From Patescibacteria group bacterium (GTDB lineage: Bacteria > Patescibacteriota > Saccharimonadia > Saccharimonadales > CAIOMD01), in assembly GCA_030917025.1 (NCBI GenBank), contig JAUPVN010000071.1:1-5744 (forward strand): a stretch of DNA of 5,744 bases, given 5' to 3'. The notes under the pieces were generated by a model. It was not told the origin of the DNA, did not search any database, and saw only the letters and a program-made list of their open reading frames with translations. Made by a program: the position numbers and the translations under genes. Shown here piece by piece: positions 1 through 5,317 of this stretch (position 1 is the stretch's first letter; every line of letters begins with the position of its first letter).

Positions 1-65
1 AAGAAGATGCAGACAAAGCCAAAAAATCTTTAGAAGAAGCAGGCGCAACTGTAGAATTAGCTTAA
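1..65 (+). CDS. rplL: 50S ribosomal protein L7/L12, C-terminal end only
   Basis: The reading frame begins at base 3 and is open at the left edge. It encodes the last 20 residues of a protein ending in KKSLEEAGATVELA, then TAA. The L7/L12 C-terminal domain ends in just this way (a K-K-x-LEEAGA-x-VELK type helix and strand). In the ribosome this domain forms the mobile stalk that recruits translation factors. A strong intrinsic terminator 16 nt past the stop agrees with rplL closing the rplJ-rplL unit. Only the tail is visible, so nothing can be said about the start or the hinge. Confidence 0.9.
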   Translation, partial: EDADKAKKSLEEAGATVELA

Positions 66-80
66 TATATTAGCTACATT

Positions 81-115
81 AAAGCACTTTAAATTATTGT
101 TTAAAGTGCTTTTTT
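81..115 (+). terminator. Intrinsic terminator after rplL
   Basis: Bases 81-93 (AAAGCACTTTAAA) pair perfectly with 100-112 (TTTAAAGTGCTTT) around a 6-nt loop (94-99), and the T run continues to 115. The 13-bp stem plus U tract is a textbook rho-independent terminator. It separates ribosomal-protein transcription from the genes that follow. Confidence 0.9.
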
Positions 116-156
116 AGATTAGAAAATATATTTTTATAATTGTATTTTATACTACG

Positions 157-186
157 TTAATAATGTGCAATTACATCTGTTATATT
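157..186 (+). promoter_or_regulatory. Candidate promoter for the 294-803 gene
   Basis: TTAATA (157-162, 4/6 to TTGACA) and TATATT (181-186, 5/6 to TATAAT) are 18 nt apart. A TGT just before the -10 box gives an extended -10 element (TGnTATATT). Transcription would start near 193, at the DnaA-box 9-mer. In such AT-rich DNA promoter-like hexamers are common, so this is only the best of several candidates. Confidence 0.35.
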
Positions 187-192
187 ATACAT

Positions 193-201
193 TTATCCAC
201 A
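193..201 (+). promoter_or_regulatory. Exact DnaA-box 9-mer (TTATCCACA)
   Basis: The nine bases match the high-affinity DnaA box TTATCCACA exactly. They lie in the intergenic stretch between the rplL terminator and the next gene, right where the candidate promoter at 157-186 would initiate. A weaker relative, TTATACATT (185-193), abuts it. The placement suggests transcriptional control by DnaA rather than an origin, because I see only one perfect box and dnaA is not in view. The match is direct; the function is inferred. Confidence 0.5.
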
Positions 202-218
202 GTACTCTAGGTATATAG

Positions 219-247
219 TTGCAAAGTTTTTTATGTTGTGATATTTT
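219..247 (+). promoter_or_regulatory. Alternative downstream promoter candidate
   Basis: TTGCAA (219-224) and TATTTT (242-247) are spaced exactly 17 nt apart, and TGA before the -10 box makes it extended. Each hexamer matches consensus at only 4 of 6 positions. It would start transcription near 254, downstream of the DnaA box, and is the weaker alternative to the promoter at 157-186. Confidence 0.22.
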
Positions 248-279
248 ATGCCTAAGGGTTAATAGGTGTAAAAAAGAAA

Positions 280-285
280 AAGGAG
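280..285 (+). promoter_or_regulatory. Shine-Dalgarno site fixing the start at 294
   Basis: AAGGAG lies 8 nt before ATG 294. It decides the start: the same frame stays open upstream to a TTG at 219, but that codon has no such site and the extra 25 residues are Cys-rich and unlike the rest of the protein. Confidence 0.8.
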
Positions 286-293
286 AAGCTGCG

Positions 294-803
294 ATGTCCG
301 ATTTACCAGAGAAACAAGTTAAGAGATTAAAATCTCTTATTAGAGAGGCCGAAACTAATTTACAAGCTGCTCACGAATTACTCGTAAGCCTTGTTGGTGA
401 TGATCCAGATATGACATCTCATGCCAAAGAATCAATTGGTGGGCGCGTTCTAGAAGGCGTTTTTGACGGCCAAAACATGGTAGGATCAGATGGCAAAACT
501 TATCCTGTACCAGCTAATTACGCCAGTAAATCAAAATTAGTACAAGGAGATATTTTAAAACTTACAATTGGAGATGATGGTGCATTTTTGTATAAACAAA
601 TAGGGCCAATACCACGTAAGCAAGTTGTTGGAGTTTTAGTGCAAAAAGAAGGCCACTATTTTGTTGAAGTTGGCGAAAGAAGCTACAGAGTATTACTTGC
701 AAGCGTTACTTACTTTAAGGCAAAACCTGGGGATCAAATTAGCGTAAACGTACCAGAAGACGATGCGGACTCTGAATGGGCTGCTATAGAAGCTGCCTTG
801 TAG
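294..803 (+). CDS. Conserved-looking small protein with duplicated beta module, function unknown
   Basis: The product has 169 residues, no signal peptide and no membrane segment. Residues 1-35 form a charged amphipathic helix (EKQVKRLKSLIREAETNL), probably a coiled coil. From about residue 50 the protein is beta-rich and appears to contain two related modules, about 51-95 and 112-156. Each has a conserved Tyr (Y70, Y131) followed 15 residues later by Gly-Asp (85-86, 146-147) and a hydrophobic strand. I recall similar proteins next to rplL in Patescibacteria, sometimes annotated as L7/L12-like because of that position, but this is not a ribosomal protein L7/L12 sequence. Candidate promoters upstream and a terminator downstream make it a likely single-gene unit. 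A nucleic-acid or ribosome-associated role is possible from the small barrel-like pattern and the context, but no catalytic motif is visible, so function stays open. Confidence 0.85.
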   Translation: MSDLPEKQVKRLKSLIREAETNLQAAHELLVSLVGDDPDMTSHAKESIGGRVLEGVFDGQNMVGSDGKTYPVPANYASKSKLVQGDILKLTIGDDGAFLYKQIGPIPRKQVVGVLVQKEGHYFVEVGERSYRVLLASVTYFKAKPGDQISVNVPEDDADSEWAAIEAAL

Positions 804-827
804 CTCTAAAAATAATTTGCCAAAAAT

Positions 828-852
828 AAACCCTGCAAAAGTAGGGTTTTTT
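828..852 (+). terminator. Intrinsic terminator between the 294-803 gene and dnaX
   Basis: AAACCCT (828-834) pairs with AGGGTTT (843-849). The stem extends inward through a G-U pair and a C-G pair to an AAAA loop (837-840), giving a 9-bp stem. The T run reaches 852, and an A run at 822-826 precedes the stem. It separates the upstream gene from the dnaX promoter. Confidence 0.8.
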
Positions 853-881
853 AATAAGTGTGGAGCAAAATAGCGTATAAT
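851..881 (+). promoter_or_regulatory. Promoter for dnaX
   Basis: A perfect TATAAT -10 box lies at 876-881, with a weak TTAATA -35 candidate at 851-856 (spacing 19) that overlaps the end of the terminator T run. The predicted start near 888 gives a leader of only about 18 nt that begins with the ribosome binding site. The position just after a terminator and before dnaX strengthens the call. The -35 element is poor. Confidence 0.5.
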
Positions 882-887
882 ATTAAT

Positions 888-894
888 AAAGGGG
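888..894 (+). promoter_or_regulatory. Ribosome binding site supporting a GTG start for dnaX
   Basis: AAAGGGG ends 11 nt before GTG 906, at the long end of useful spacing. The GTG is followed directly by the conserved DnaX N-terminus (SQALYRKYR), so it is the start despite being non-ATG. Confidence 0.55.
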
Positions 895-905
895 AATAAC
901 AAATA

Positions 906-2396
906 GTGTCACAAGCTTTATATAGAAAATACCGTTCAAAGTCTTTTAAAGAAATTGTTGGTCAAAAAAATACTGTTAAAGCTTTACAAACAGCTATTAA
1001 AACTGGTGCAATAAGCCATGCCTATTTGTTTTCTGGGCCTAGAGGGGTAGGCAAAACTAGCATTGCTAGAATATTAGCGTATGAAATAATTAAAACGCCA
1101 TACCAAGATGATAATTTGCCCATAGATATTATAGAGATCGATGCCGCCAGCAACAGAGGCATTGACGAAATCCGAGATTTACGAGAGAAGGTACACATTG
1201 CCCCGGTTAGTGCTCCTTATAAGGTTTATATTATTGATGAAGTACATATGTTAACTACACATGCATTTAATGCTCTTTTAAAAACACTAGAAGAGCCTCC
1301 CAAGCATGTAGTATTTATTTTAGCCACAACAGAAAGTTATAAACTACCAGAAACAATTTTATCTAGAACCCAACGTTATAGTTTTAAATTGGCTTCTATG
1401 CCAGAAATTGTTGAGCATTTAGAGTATATTTCTAAACAAGAAAATGTAACTATAGATTCGGCTAGCCTAAATATTATTGCTAAACATAGCGGCGGTAGCA
1501 TGAGAGATGCCCTAAGTGCCCTAGACCACATTAGGCACGTTGCTTCTGAAATTACAGAAGATAACGTAAGATCCGCTCTTGGTGTACCCCCTAATGAGCT
1601 TGTAGAATCAATTTATATCGCGTTGCAGCAAAACAACCCATCCAAAGTTCTAAAATCTCTAGAACAAGCTGAACAGTCTAATGCATCTGCTGTTGTTATT
1701 GCAAAAGAGCTTCAAAATTATGTTACAGACTTAATTAAACTAAATAATTTTAATCTTACACTAGAACAGATTACAACTTTACTTAAAGGCCTTATACAAG
1801 TAGATACAGCGCAAGACCCAAATAACCAGCTCTTTTTAGCTCTTTTAGCTGCTATAGATACATCATCTGTAGCTTTACCTAATAAAGTACATACTAGTAC
1901 AAATAATCCTCCTAAAAAAGAAGAAAAAATAGTAAAGGAACCCGCCCAAAAAACTACAATAAAAGATAAAAAAATTGTTAAAGATACTAAAATAAACAAT
2001 CTAGATACTGAACCAGATAATAATCAAAATAATCAGCAAATTAACTCTGAAGTATGGCAAAATACCTTAAATGCACTGCGCGAAACCCATAATACTTTAT
2101 ATAGCGTACTTAGAATGGCAAAGTTTTCTGCTCCAATAGATGGTGAAATTGTATTAACTTTTACTTTTGATTTTCATCAAAAAAGAGTAGATGACTCAAA
2201 AAATAAGCGGTTAATACAAGACACCCTTGCGAACATAGGCTACGCCGATATAGAAATAATTACTCAAATAGATAAAAAAAAGTCTACTAATTTAAAGATA
2301 CCCTCTAGGGTAGATACCGATATCGAGCCTAAAGAGTTTGATAAAGAAGTTACTTCTGTACAAAATATTTTTGGCAGTGTACAGGTATTAGAGTAA
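906..2396 (+). CDS. dnaX: DNA polymerase III clamp-loader subunit gamma/tau
   Basis: DnaX is the ATPase of the clamp loader that places the beta sliding clamp on primed DNA. The 496-residue product starts with ALYRKYR and FKEIVGQ, then has Walker A GPRGVGKT (44-51), Walker B with DEVH (111-114), sensor-1 LATTE (139-143), SRTQR (153-157) carrying the arginine finger (Thr replaces the usual Cys of SRC), and sensor-2 GGSMRDALS (196-204). The collar domain follows to about 320. A Lys/Asn-rich linker (about 325-378) leads to a tau-type C-terminal domain (about 379-456) and a tail. The four-cysteine zinc module usually found between Walker A and IEIDAASNRG is absent and replaced by a short loop (59-73). 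No E. coli-type in-phase A AAA AAG frameshift heptamer is present in the linker. dnaB begins 12 nt after the stop, which suggests one operon. Confidence 0.95.
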   Translation: MSQALYRKYRSKSFKEIVGQKNTVKALQTAIKTGAISHAYLFSGPRGVGKTSIARILAYEIIKTPYQDDNLPIDIIEIDAASNRGIDEIRDLREKVHIAPVSAPYKVYIIDEVHMLTTHAFNALLKTLEEPPKHVVFILATTESYKLPETILSRTQRYSFKLASMPEIVEHLEYISKQENVTIDSASLNIIAKHSGGSMRDALSALDHIRHVASEITEDNVRSALGVPPNELVESIYIALQQNNPSKVLKSLEQAEQSNASAVVIAKELQNYVTDLIKLNNFNLTLEQITTLLKGLIQVDTAQDPNNQLFLALLAAIDTSSVALPNKVHTSTNNPPKKEEKIVKEPAQKTTIKDKKIVKDTKINNLDTEPDNNQNNQQINSEVWQNTLNALRETHNTLYSVLRMAKFSAPIDGEIVLTFTFDFHQKRVDDSKNKRLIQDTLANIGYADIEIITQIDKKKSTNLKIPSRVDTDIEPKEFDKEVTSVQNIFGSVQVLE

Positions 2397-2399
2397 AAT
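2371..2399 (+). promoter_or_regulatory. Candidate promoter inside the dnaX end, for near-leaderless dnaB mRNA
   Basis: TTGGCA (2371-2376, 5/6 to consensus) and TAAAAT (2394-2399, 5/6) have the ideal 17-nt spacing. The -10 box begins on the dnaX stop codon. The predicted start near 2405-2408 lies 1 to 4 nt before the dnaB ATG, and dnaB has no Shine-Dalgarno site. A TATAAT at 2401-2406 is too close to the ATG to be the functional -10 box for this start. Confidence 0.4.
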
Positions 2400-2408
2400 A
2401 TATAATAC

Positions 2409-3779
2409 ATGGCTAAAAAAGATAACGGAGCAACCCAACCAAGCAACCTAGAGGCAGAACGCTCTCTTATTGGTGCTTTGCTAATAGATAGCGACGCAAT
2501 CGTTAGGGTTGCCGACAGCGTAAGATCAGAAGATTTTTACGACGAAAAACATCAAAAAATATACCAAGCTATAGAGAAATTATACGAAAAGCATAGCGCT
2601 ATAGATGTGCTTACAGTTTCAGATAACTTAAGCTCTTCTGGATTTTTAGAAGTTATTGGTGGTTCGGCCTATTTAACAGAACTTACTAACTATGTGCCAA
2701 CTTCTTCTCATATAGAAGAATACGCCAACATAGTTTCACAAAAAGGTATTAGACGCAGGTTAATTAGAGCTTCTAAGGCAATTACAGAATACGGCTATGA
2801 CGAAGAAAAGCCCATACAAGATTTAATAGAATCGGCCGAAACTGAATTAATTAACCTTAGCCAGCAGCAACTAAAACAAGATATAGCATCCATAGAAGAT
2901 ATTCTAGCAGAAAGTTTTGAGCGACTAGACGATTTACATAAAGATAAAGGTAAAATTAGGGGAGTTGCAACAGGGCTAAAAGATTTAGATACAATCTTAG
3001 CAGGCCTACAAAAAAGTGATTTAATTATTATTGCCGCCCGCCCAAGTATGGGTAAAACGGCCCTTACATTAAATTTAGCTCATAATATTGCAACTAAATC
3101 ACAGCAGCCTGTATTGGTCTTTAGTTTAGAAATGAGCAAAGAACAAATTGTAGACAGAATGCTATCTATGGAATCTGGGGTAGATGCTTGGAATATTCGT
3201 ACAGGAAACTTAAACGACAGCGATTTTGAAAAAATTGGCCAAGCTATGGGCACGTTGTCTGAAGCTCCTATATTTATAGATGACACTCCTGCAATTACAG
3301 TTAGTGAGTTACGCACAAAAGCGCGAAGAGAACAGCATAAAAGACAAATTGGCGCAATAATGGTAGACTATTTGCAACTTATGAGCGGTGGTTCTAAATT
3401 TGGTGGTGATTTTAACAGAGTTCAAGAAATATCAGAGATTAGCAGAGGCCTTAAGGCTATAGCAAGAGAGCTTAATGTGCCGGTTGTAGCTTTAAGCCAA
3501 TTAAGCCGATCTGTAGAATCTAGGAGCCCCCAGATACCCCAGCTTGCCGATTTAAGAGAGTCTGGCTCTATAGAGCAAGATGCAGACGTAGTAGCTTTTA
3601 TATATAGAGAAGATTATTATAACCCAGATACAGATAGAAAAAACATTACAGATCTATTTATTAAAAAACATCGTAATGGCCCGGTAGGCCAAGTAGAGTT
3701 GTATTTTGATAGAGAGCGCCAAAGGTTTACAGATTTAGATAAGCGTCAATCTTCTGCGCATATACCATTTGAGGAATAG
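2409..3779 (+). CDS. dnaB: Replicative DNA helicase DnaB
   Basis: DnaB is the hexameric 5'-3' helicase that opens the replication fork. The 456-residue product has the usual length and no intein. The N-terminal helical domain spans about 12-115 (NLEAERSLIGALL and the YLTELTNYVPTSSHIEEYA region). A linker helix follows, then the RecA-like motor from about 183 (GVATGLKDLDTILAGLQ). Visible motor motifs are Walker A ARPSMGKT (210-217), catalytic-Glu motif FSLEMS (238-243, E241), Walker B IMVDYLQLM (317-325, D320), the ALSQLSR motif (361-367), DLRESGSIEQDAD (381-393) and the KKHRNGP arginine-finger segment (419-425). All key residues are present. ATG 2409 lies 12 nt after the dnaX stop without a Shine-Dalgarno site, so translation is either coupled to dnaX or uses a near-leaderless mRNA. 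The last codons overlap the ribosome binding site of the next gene. Confidence 0.97.
   Translation: MAKKDNGATQPSNLEAERSLIGALLIDSDAIVRVADSVRSEDFYDEKHQKIYQAIEKLYEKHSAIDVLTVSDNLSSSGFLEVIGGSAYLTELTNYVPTSSHIEEYANIVSQKGIRRRLIRASKAITEYGYDEEKPIQDLIESAETELINLSQQQLKQDIASIEDILAESFERLDDLHKDKGKIRGVATGLKDLDTILAGLQKSDLIIIAARPSMGKTALTLNLAHNIATKSQQPVLVFSLEMSKEQIVDRMLSMESGVDAWNIRTGNLNDSDFEKIGQAMGTLSEAPIFIDDTPAITVSELRTKARREQHKRQIGAIMVDYLQLMSGGSKFGGDFNRVQEISEISRGLKAIARELNVPVVALSQLSRSVESRSPQIPQLADLRESGSIEQDADVVAFIYREDYYNPDTDRKNITDLFIKKHRNGPVGQVELYFDRERQRFTDLDKRQSSAHIPFEE
3771..3775 (+). promoter_or_regulatory. Shine-Dalgarno site fixing the start at 3784
   Basis: GAGGA lies inside the last two sense codons of dnaB, 8 nt before ATG 3784. 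It favours that ATG over an in-frame TTG at 3769 that would overlap the site itself. Confidence 0.7.
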
Positions 3780-3783
3780 CATT

Positions 3784-4998
3784 ATGAAATCTAAAAAAAT
3801 AATTAAAAAATCTACACTATGGTTGTCATCACACTGGCAAAGTATATTAGCAACTGTGTTTATTGCCGGGTTAGCAATTACAACTTTAGGGCTACAAATT
3901 AGCAGCCTTTCTACTGGGCAAAGTACAATAGAATCAGCAACTTTAGCACAACTATCTAAGGCACCTACACCAACAGAAAGGATGGTAAACGCTCCGTATT
4001 CTATCCCAGCCTATTATTTAGGGCAATTTTTAAATGATCCACTATATGGAGCTAGAATAATATCAGTTTTATATGCATTATTAGCTACTATTGTTTTATA
4101 CTTTTTAATTAAACGCTGGTTTACTTCTCAAATTGCAATTATTGCCAGCTTACTATTTATTACCAGTAGTTGGGTATTAGCTATCAGCCACCAAGCTGCT
4201 CCACTTATATTACTTGTTGTAGCACCACTTTTACTTATAGGCACATTAGCACGTTATGTAGCGAATAAAGATACAGAATATACTACATTTATATTGCTAA
4301 TTATGAGTATGGCATTTTCTGCTTATGTTCCATATATGTTCTGGACAATTACCTCTATATTAGTTGTTCTAGTATTTATTTATAAACGTACATTTATTCC
4401 TTTTAATATTAAGGGAATAACTCTTGCTGTAGGGCTATTTGTTGTTCTTTTGGCCCCGTTAGCAGTTAGTCTATTTTATTACCCTGGGCAAATTAAAGAT
4501 CTACTGGGTATTCCAATGAATATGCCTACAATAACAGAATATTTGACAAACTTTGTTCATCAATTTACATCATTGTTTTTGTTTATACAGCCATATCCAG
4601 AACTGTTTTTAGCTAAATTACCAATACTTGATATATTTTCTGCTGTAATGGTTGTTCTTGGAATTTACTATTTTATTAAACATATGCCAAAAAGAAGAGA
4701 ACTATCGTTATTTATTGCAATTAGTGTGTTGTTGCTTGTAATACCGCTATCAGAAAATTATTTGTTAGCTATGACGGCTCTTATACCGTTTATTTATATA
4801 TTAATACCTAGTGGAATATTTGAAATATTAAAACAATGGTACGAAATATTCCCACGTAATCCAGTTGCAAGAAACATGGCAGTAATAGCAATTGTAATTG
4901 TAGTAGGCCTTGCCACTTTTTATAATTTAGAAAGGTTTTATATTGCCTGGCCAAATACAGACGCAACAAATGCAGCATACATGGTACAATCTAATTAG
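3784..4998 (+). CDS. Polytopic membrane protein, probably a GT-C-type glycosyltransferase relative
   Basis: The product has 404 residues with a basic N-terminus (MKSKKIIKK) and roughly ten or more hydrophobic segments, the first at about 21-39 and the last at about 370-388, so it sits in the cytoplasmic membrane. The layout after the first segment recalls PMT/ArnT-like (GT39/GT83-type) enzymes: an outer loop with an acidic site and a following helix (IESATLAQL, E50), then an APYSIPAYYLGQ stretch, a helix beginning RIISVLYALLATIVLY, and SSWVLAISHQAAP (128-140) where the family usually has a P/S-W-x(4)-S-R-x-A pattern. The typical Asp-Glu pair is only Ile-Glu here, and Arg is replaced by His, so activity is uncertain. 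Such enzymes move sugars from lipid carriers to acceptors outside the membrane. A non-catalytic membrane protein is the alternative. It starts 4 nt after dnaB and is probably co-transcribed. Confidence 0.8.
   Translation: MKSKKIIKKSTLWLSSHWQSILATVFIAGLAITTLGLQISSLSTGQSTIESATLAQLSKAPTPTERMVNAPYSIPAYYLGQFLNDPLYGARIISVLYALLATIVLYFLIKRWFTSQIAIIASLLFITSSWVLAISHQAAPLILLVVAPLLLIGTLARYVANKDTEYTTFILLIMSMAFSAYVPYMFWTITSILVVLVFIYKRTFIPFNIKGITLAVGLFVVLLAPLAVSLFYYPGQIKDLLGIPMNMPTITEYLTNFVHQFTSLFLFIQPYPELFLAKLPILDIFSAVMVVLGIYYFIKHMPKRRELSLFIAISVLLLVIPLSENYLLAMTALIPFIYILIPSGIFEILKQWYEIFPRNPVARNMAVIAIVIVVGLATFYNLERFYIAWPNTDATNAAYMVQSN
4898..4926 (+). promoter_or_regulatory. Possible internal promoter for ybaB-recR
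   Basis: A perfect TATAAT (4921-4926) lies 17 nt after TTGTAG (4898-4903, 3/6 to consensus) inside the 3' end of the membrane-protein gene, about 90 nt before ybaB. The -35 box is weak and chance TATAAT is frequent in this AT-rich DNA, so this is tentative. Confidence 0.2.
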
Positions 4999-5003
4999 GA
5001 AAT

Positions 5004-5010
5004 AAAGGAG
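5004..5010 (+). promoter_or_regulatory. Strong Shine-Dalgarno site for ybaB
   Basis: AAAGGAG ends 6 nt before ATG 5017. It is among the best ribosome binding sites in the window and fits an abundant small DNA-binding protein. Confidence 0.8.
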
Positions 5011-5016
5011 ATAACA

Positions 5017-5310
5017 ATGGGAAAAATAGATCAAGCAAAAGCATTATTACAAGCTAAAAAACTTCAAAAAGAATTACAGAAGCTAATTATAGTTGGAGAA
5101 TCTGGGGATGGTGCTGTTAGAGTAGAAGTTAACGGAGAGCAAAAACTTAAAAAAGTACACATAGACCCAGACTACGTAGATGTTAATGATATTGGTCAAC
5201 TTGAAAGATGGATAGAAGATGCGGTTAAATCTGCTATGCAAGAAAGCCAAAAAATTGCAGCCGAAAAGGTTCAACCGTTACTTGGCAACCTTGGTAGCCT
5301 GGGGCTTTAA
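5017..5310 (+). CDS. ybaB: YbaB/EbfC-family nucleoid-associated protein
   Basis: This family forms small dimers that bind DNA and help organise the nucleoid; genes often sit between dnaX and recR. The 97-residue product shows the family plan: an N-terminal helix rich in Lys/Gln (QAKKLQKELQKL), the turn GESGDG, a strand pair with V-NGEQKLKKVHIDPDYVD (about 38-55), and a C-terminal helix ending in the Gly/Leu-rich tail LLGNLGSLGL. The N-terminal coiled-coil helix looks about one heptad shorter than in E. coli-type proteins, where more residues precede the Gly-rich turn. It lies 18 nt after the membrane-protein gene and 7 nt before recR, inside the same apparent operon. Confidence 0.93.
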   Translation: MGKIDQAKALLQAKKLQKELQKLIIVGESGDGAVRVEVNGEQKLKKVHIDPDYVDVNDIGQLERWIEDAVKSAMQESQKIAAEKVQPLLGNLGSLGL

Positions 5311-5317
5311 ATAATAT

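Noticed and set aside
184..224. Reverse-strand promoter (TATAAT complement at 184-189, palindromic TTGCAA at 219-224)
   Set aside because: The spacing is 29 nt and no believable minus-strand gene lies to the left.
219..293. Upstream in-frame extension of the 294-803 gene to TTG 219
   Set aside because: There is no ribosome binding site before TTG 219, the extra 25 residues are Cys-rich and unlike the rest, and AAGGAG sits at ideal spacing before ATG 294.
116..293. Replication origin in the AT-rich intergenic stretch
   Set aside because: Only one perfect DnaA box plus a weak neighbour is present, there is no cluster, and no dnaA or dnaN is in view. A regulatory site fits better.
1914..1920. 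AAAAAAG, resembling the E. coli dnaX frameshift heptamer
   Set aside because: The phase is AAA AAA G, not A AAA AAG, so tandem -1 slippage would require mispairing with a TAA triplet. No supporting stem-loop was recognised.
3679..3691. GGCC-N5-GGCC inverted repeat in dnaB
   Set aside because: The four-base arms fall in conserved coding sequence (RNGPVGQ) and are explained by codon content.
63..5310. Altered genetic code, because none of six stops is TGA (three TAA, three TAG)
   Set aside because: There is no in-frame TGA in any gene and glycine is encoded by GGN throughout. Six stops are too few, so the standard bacterial code is sufficient.
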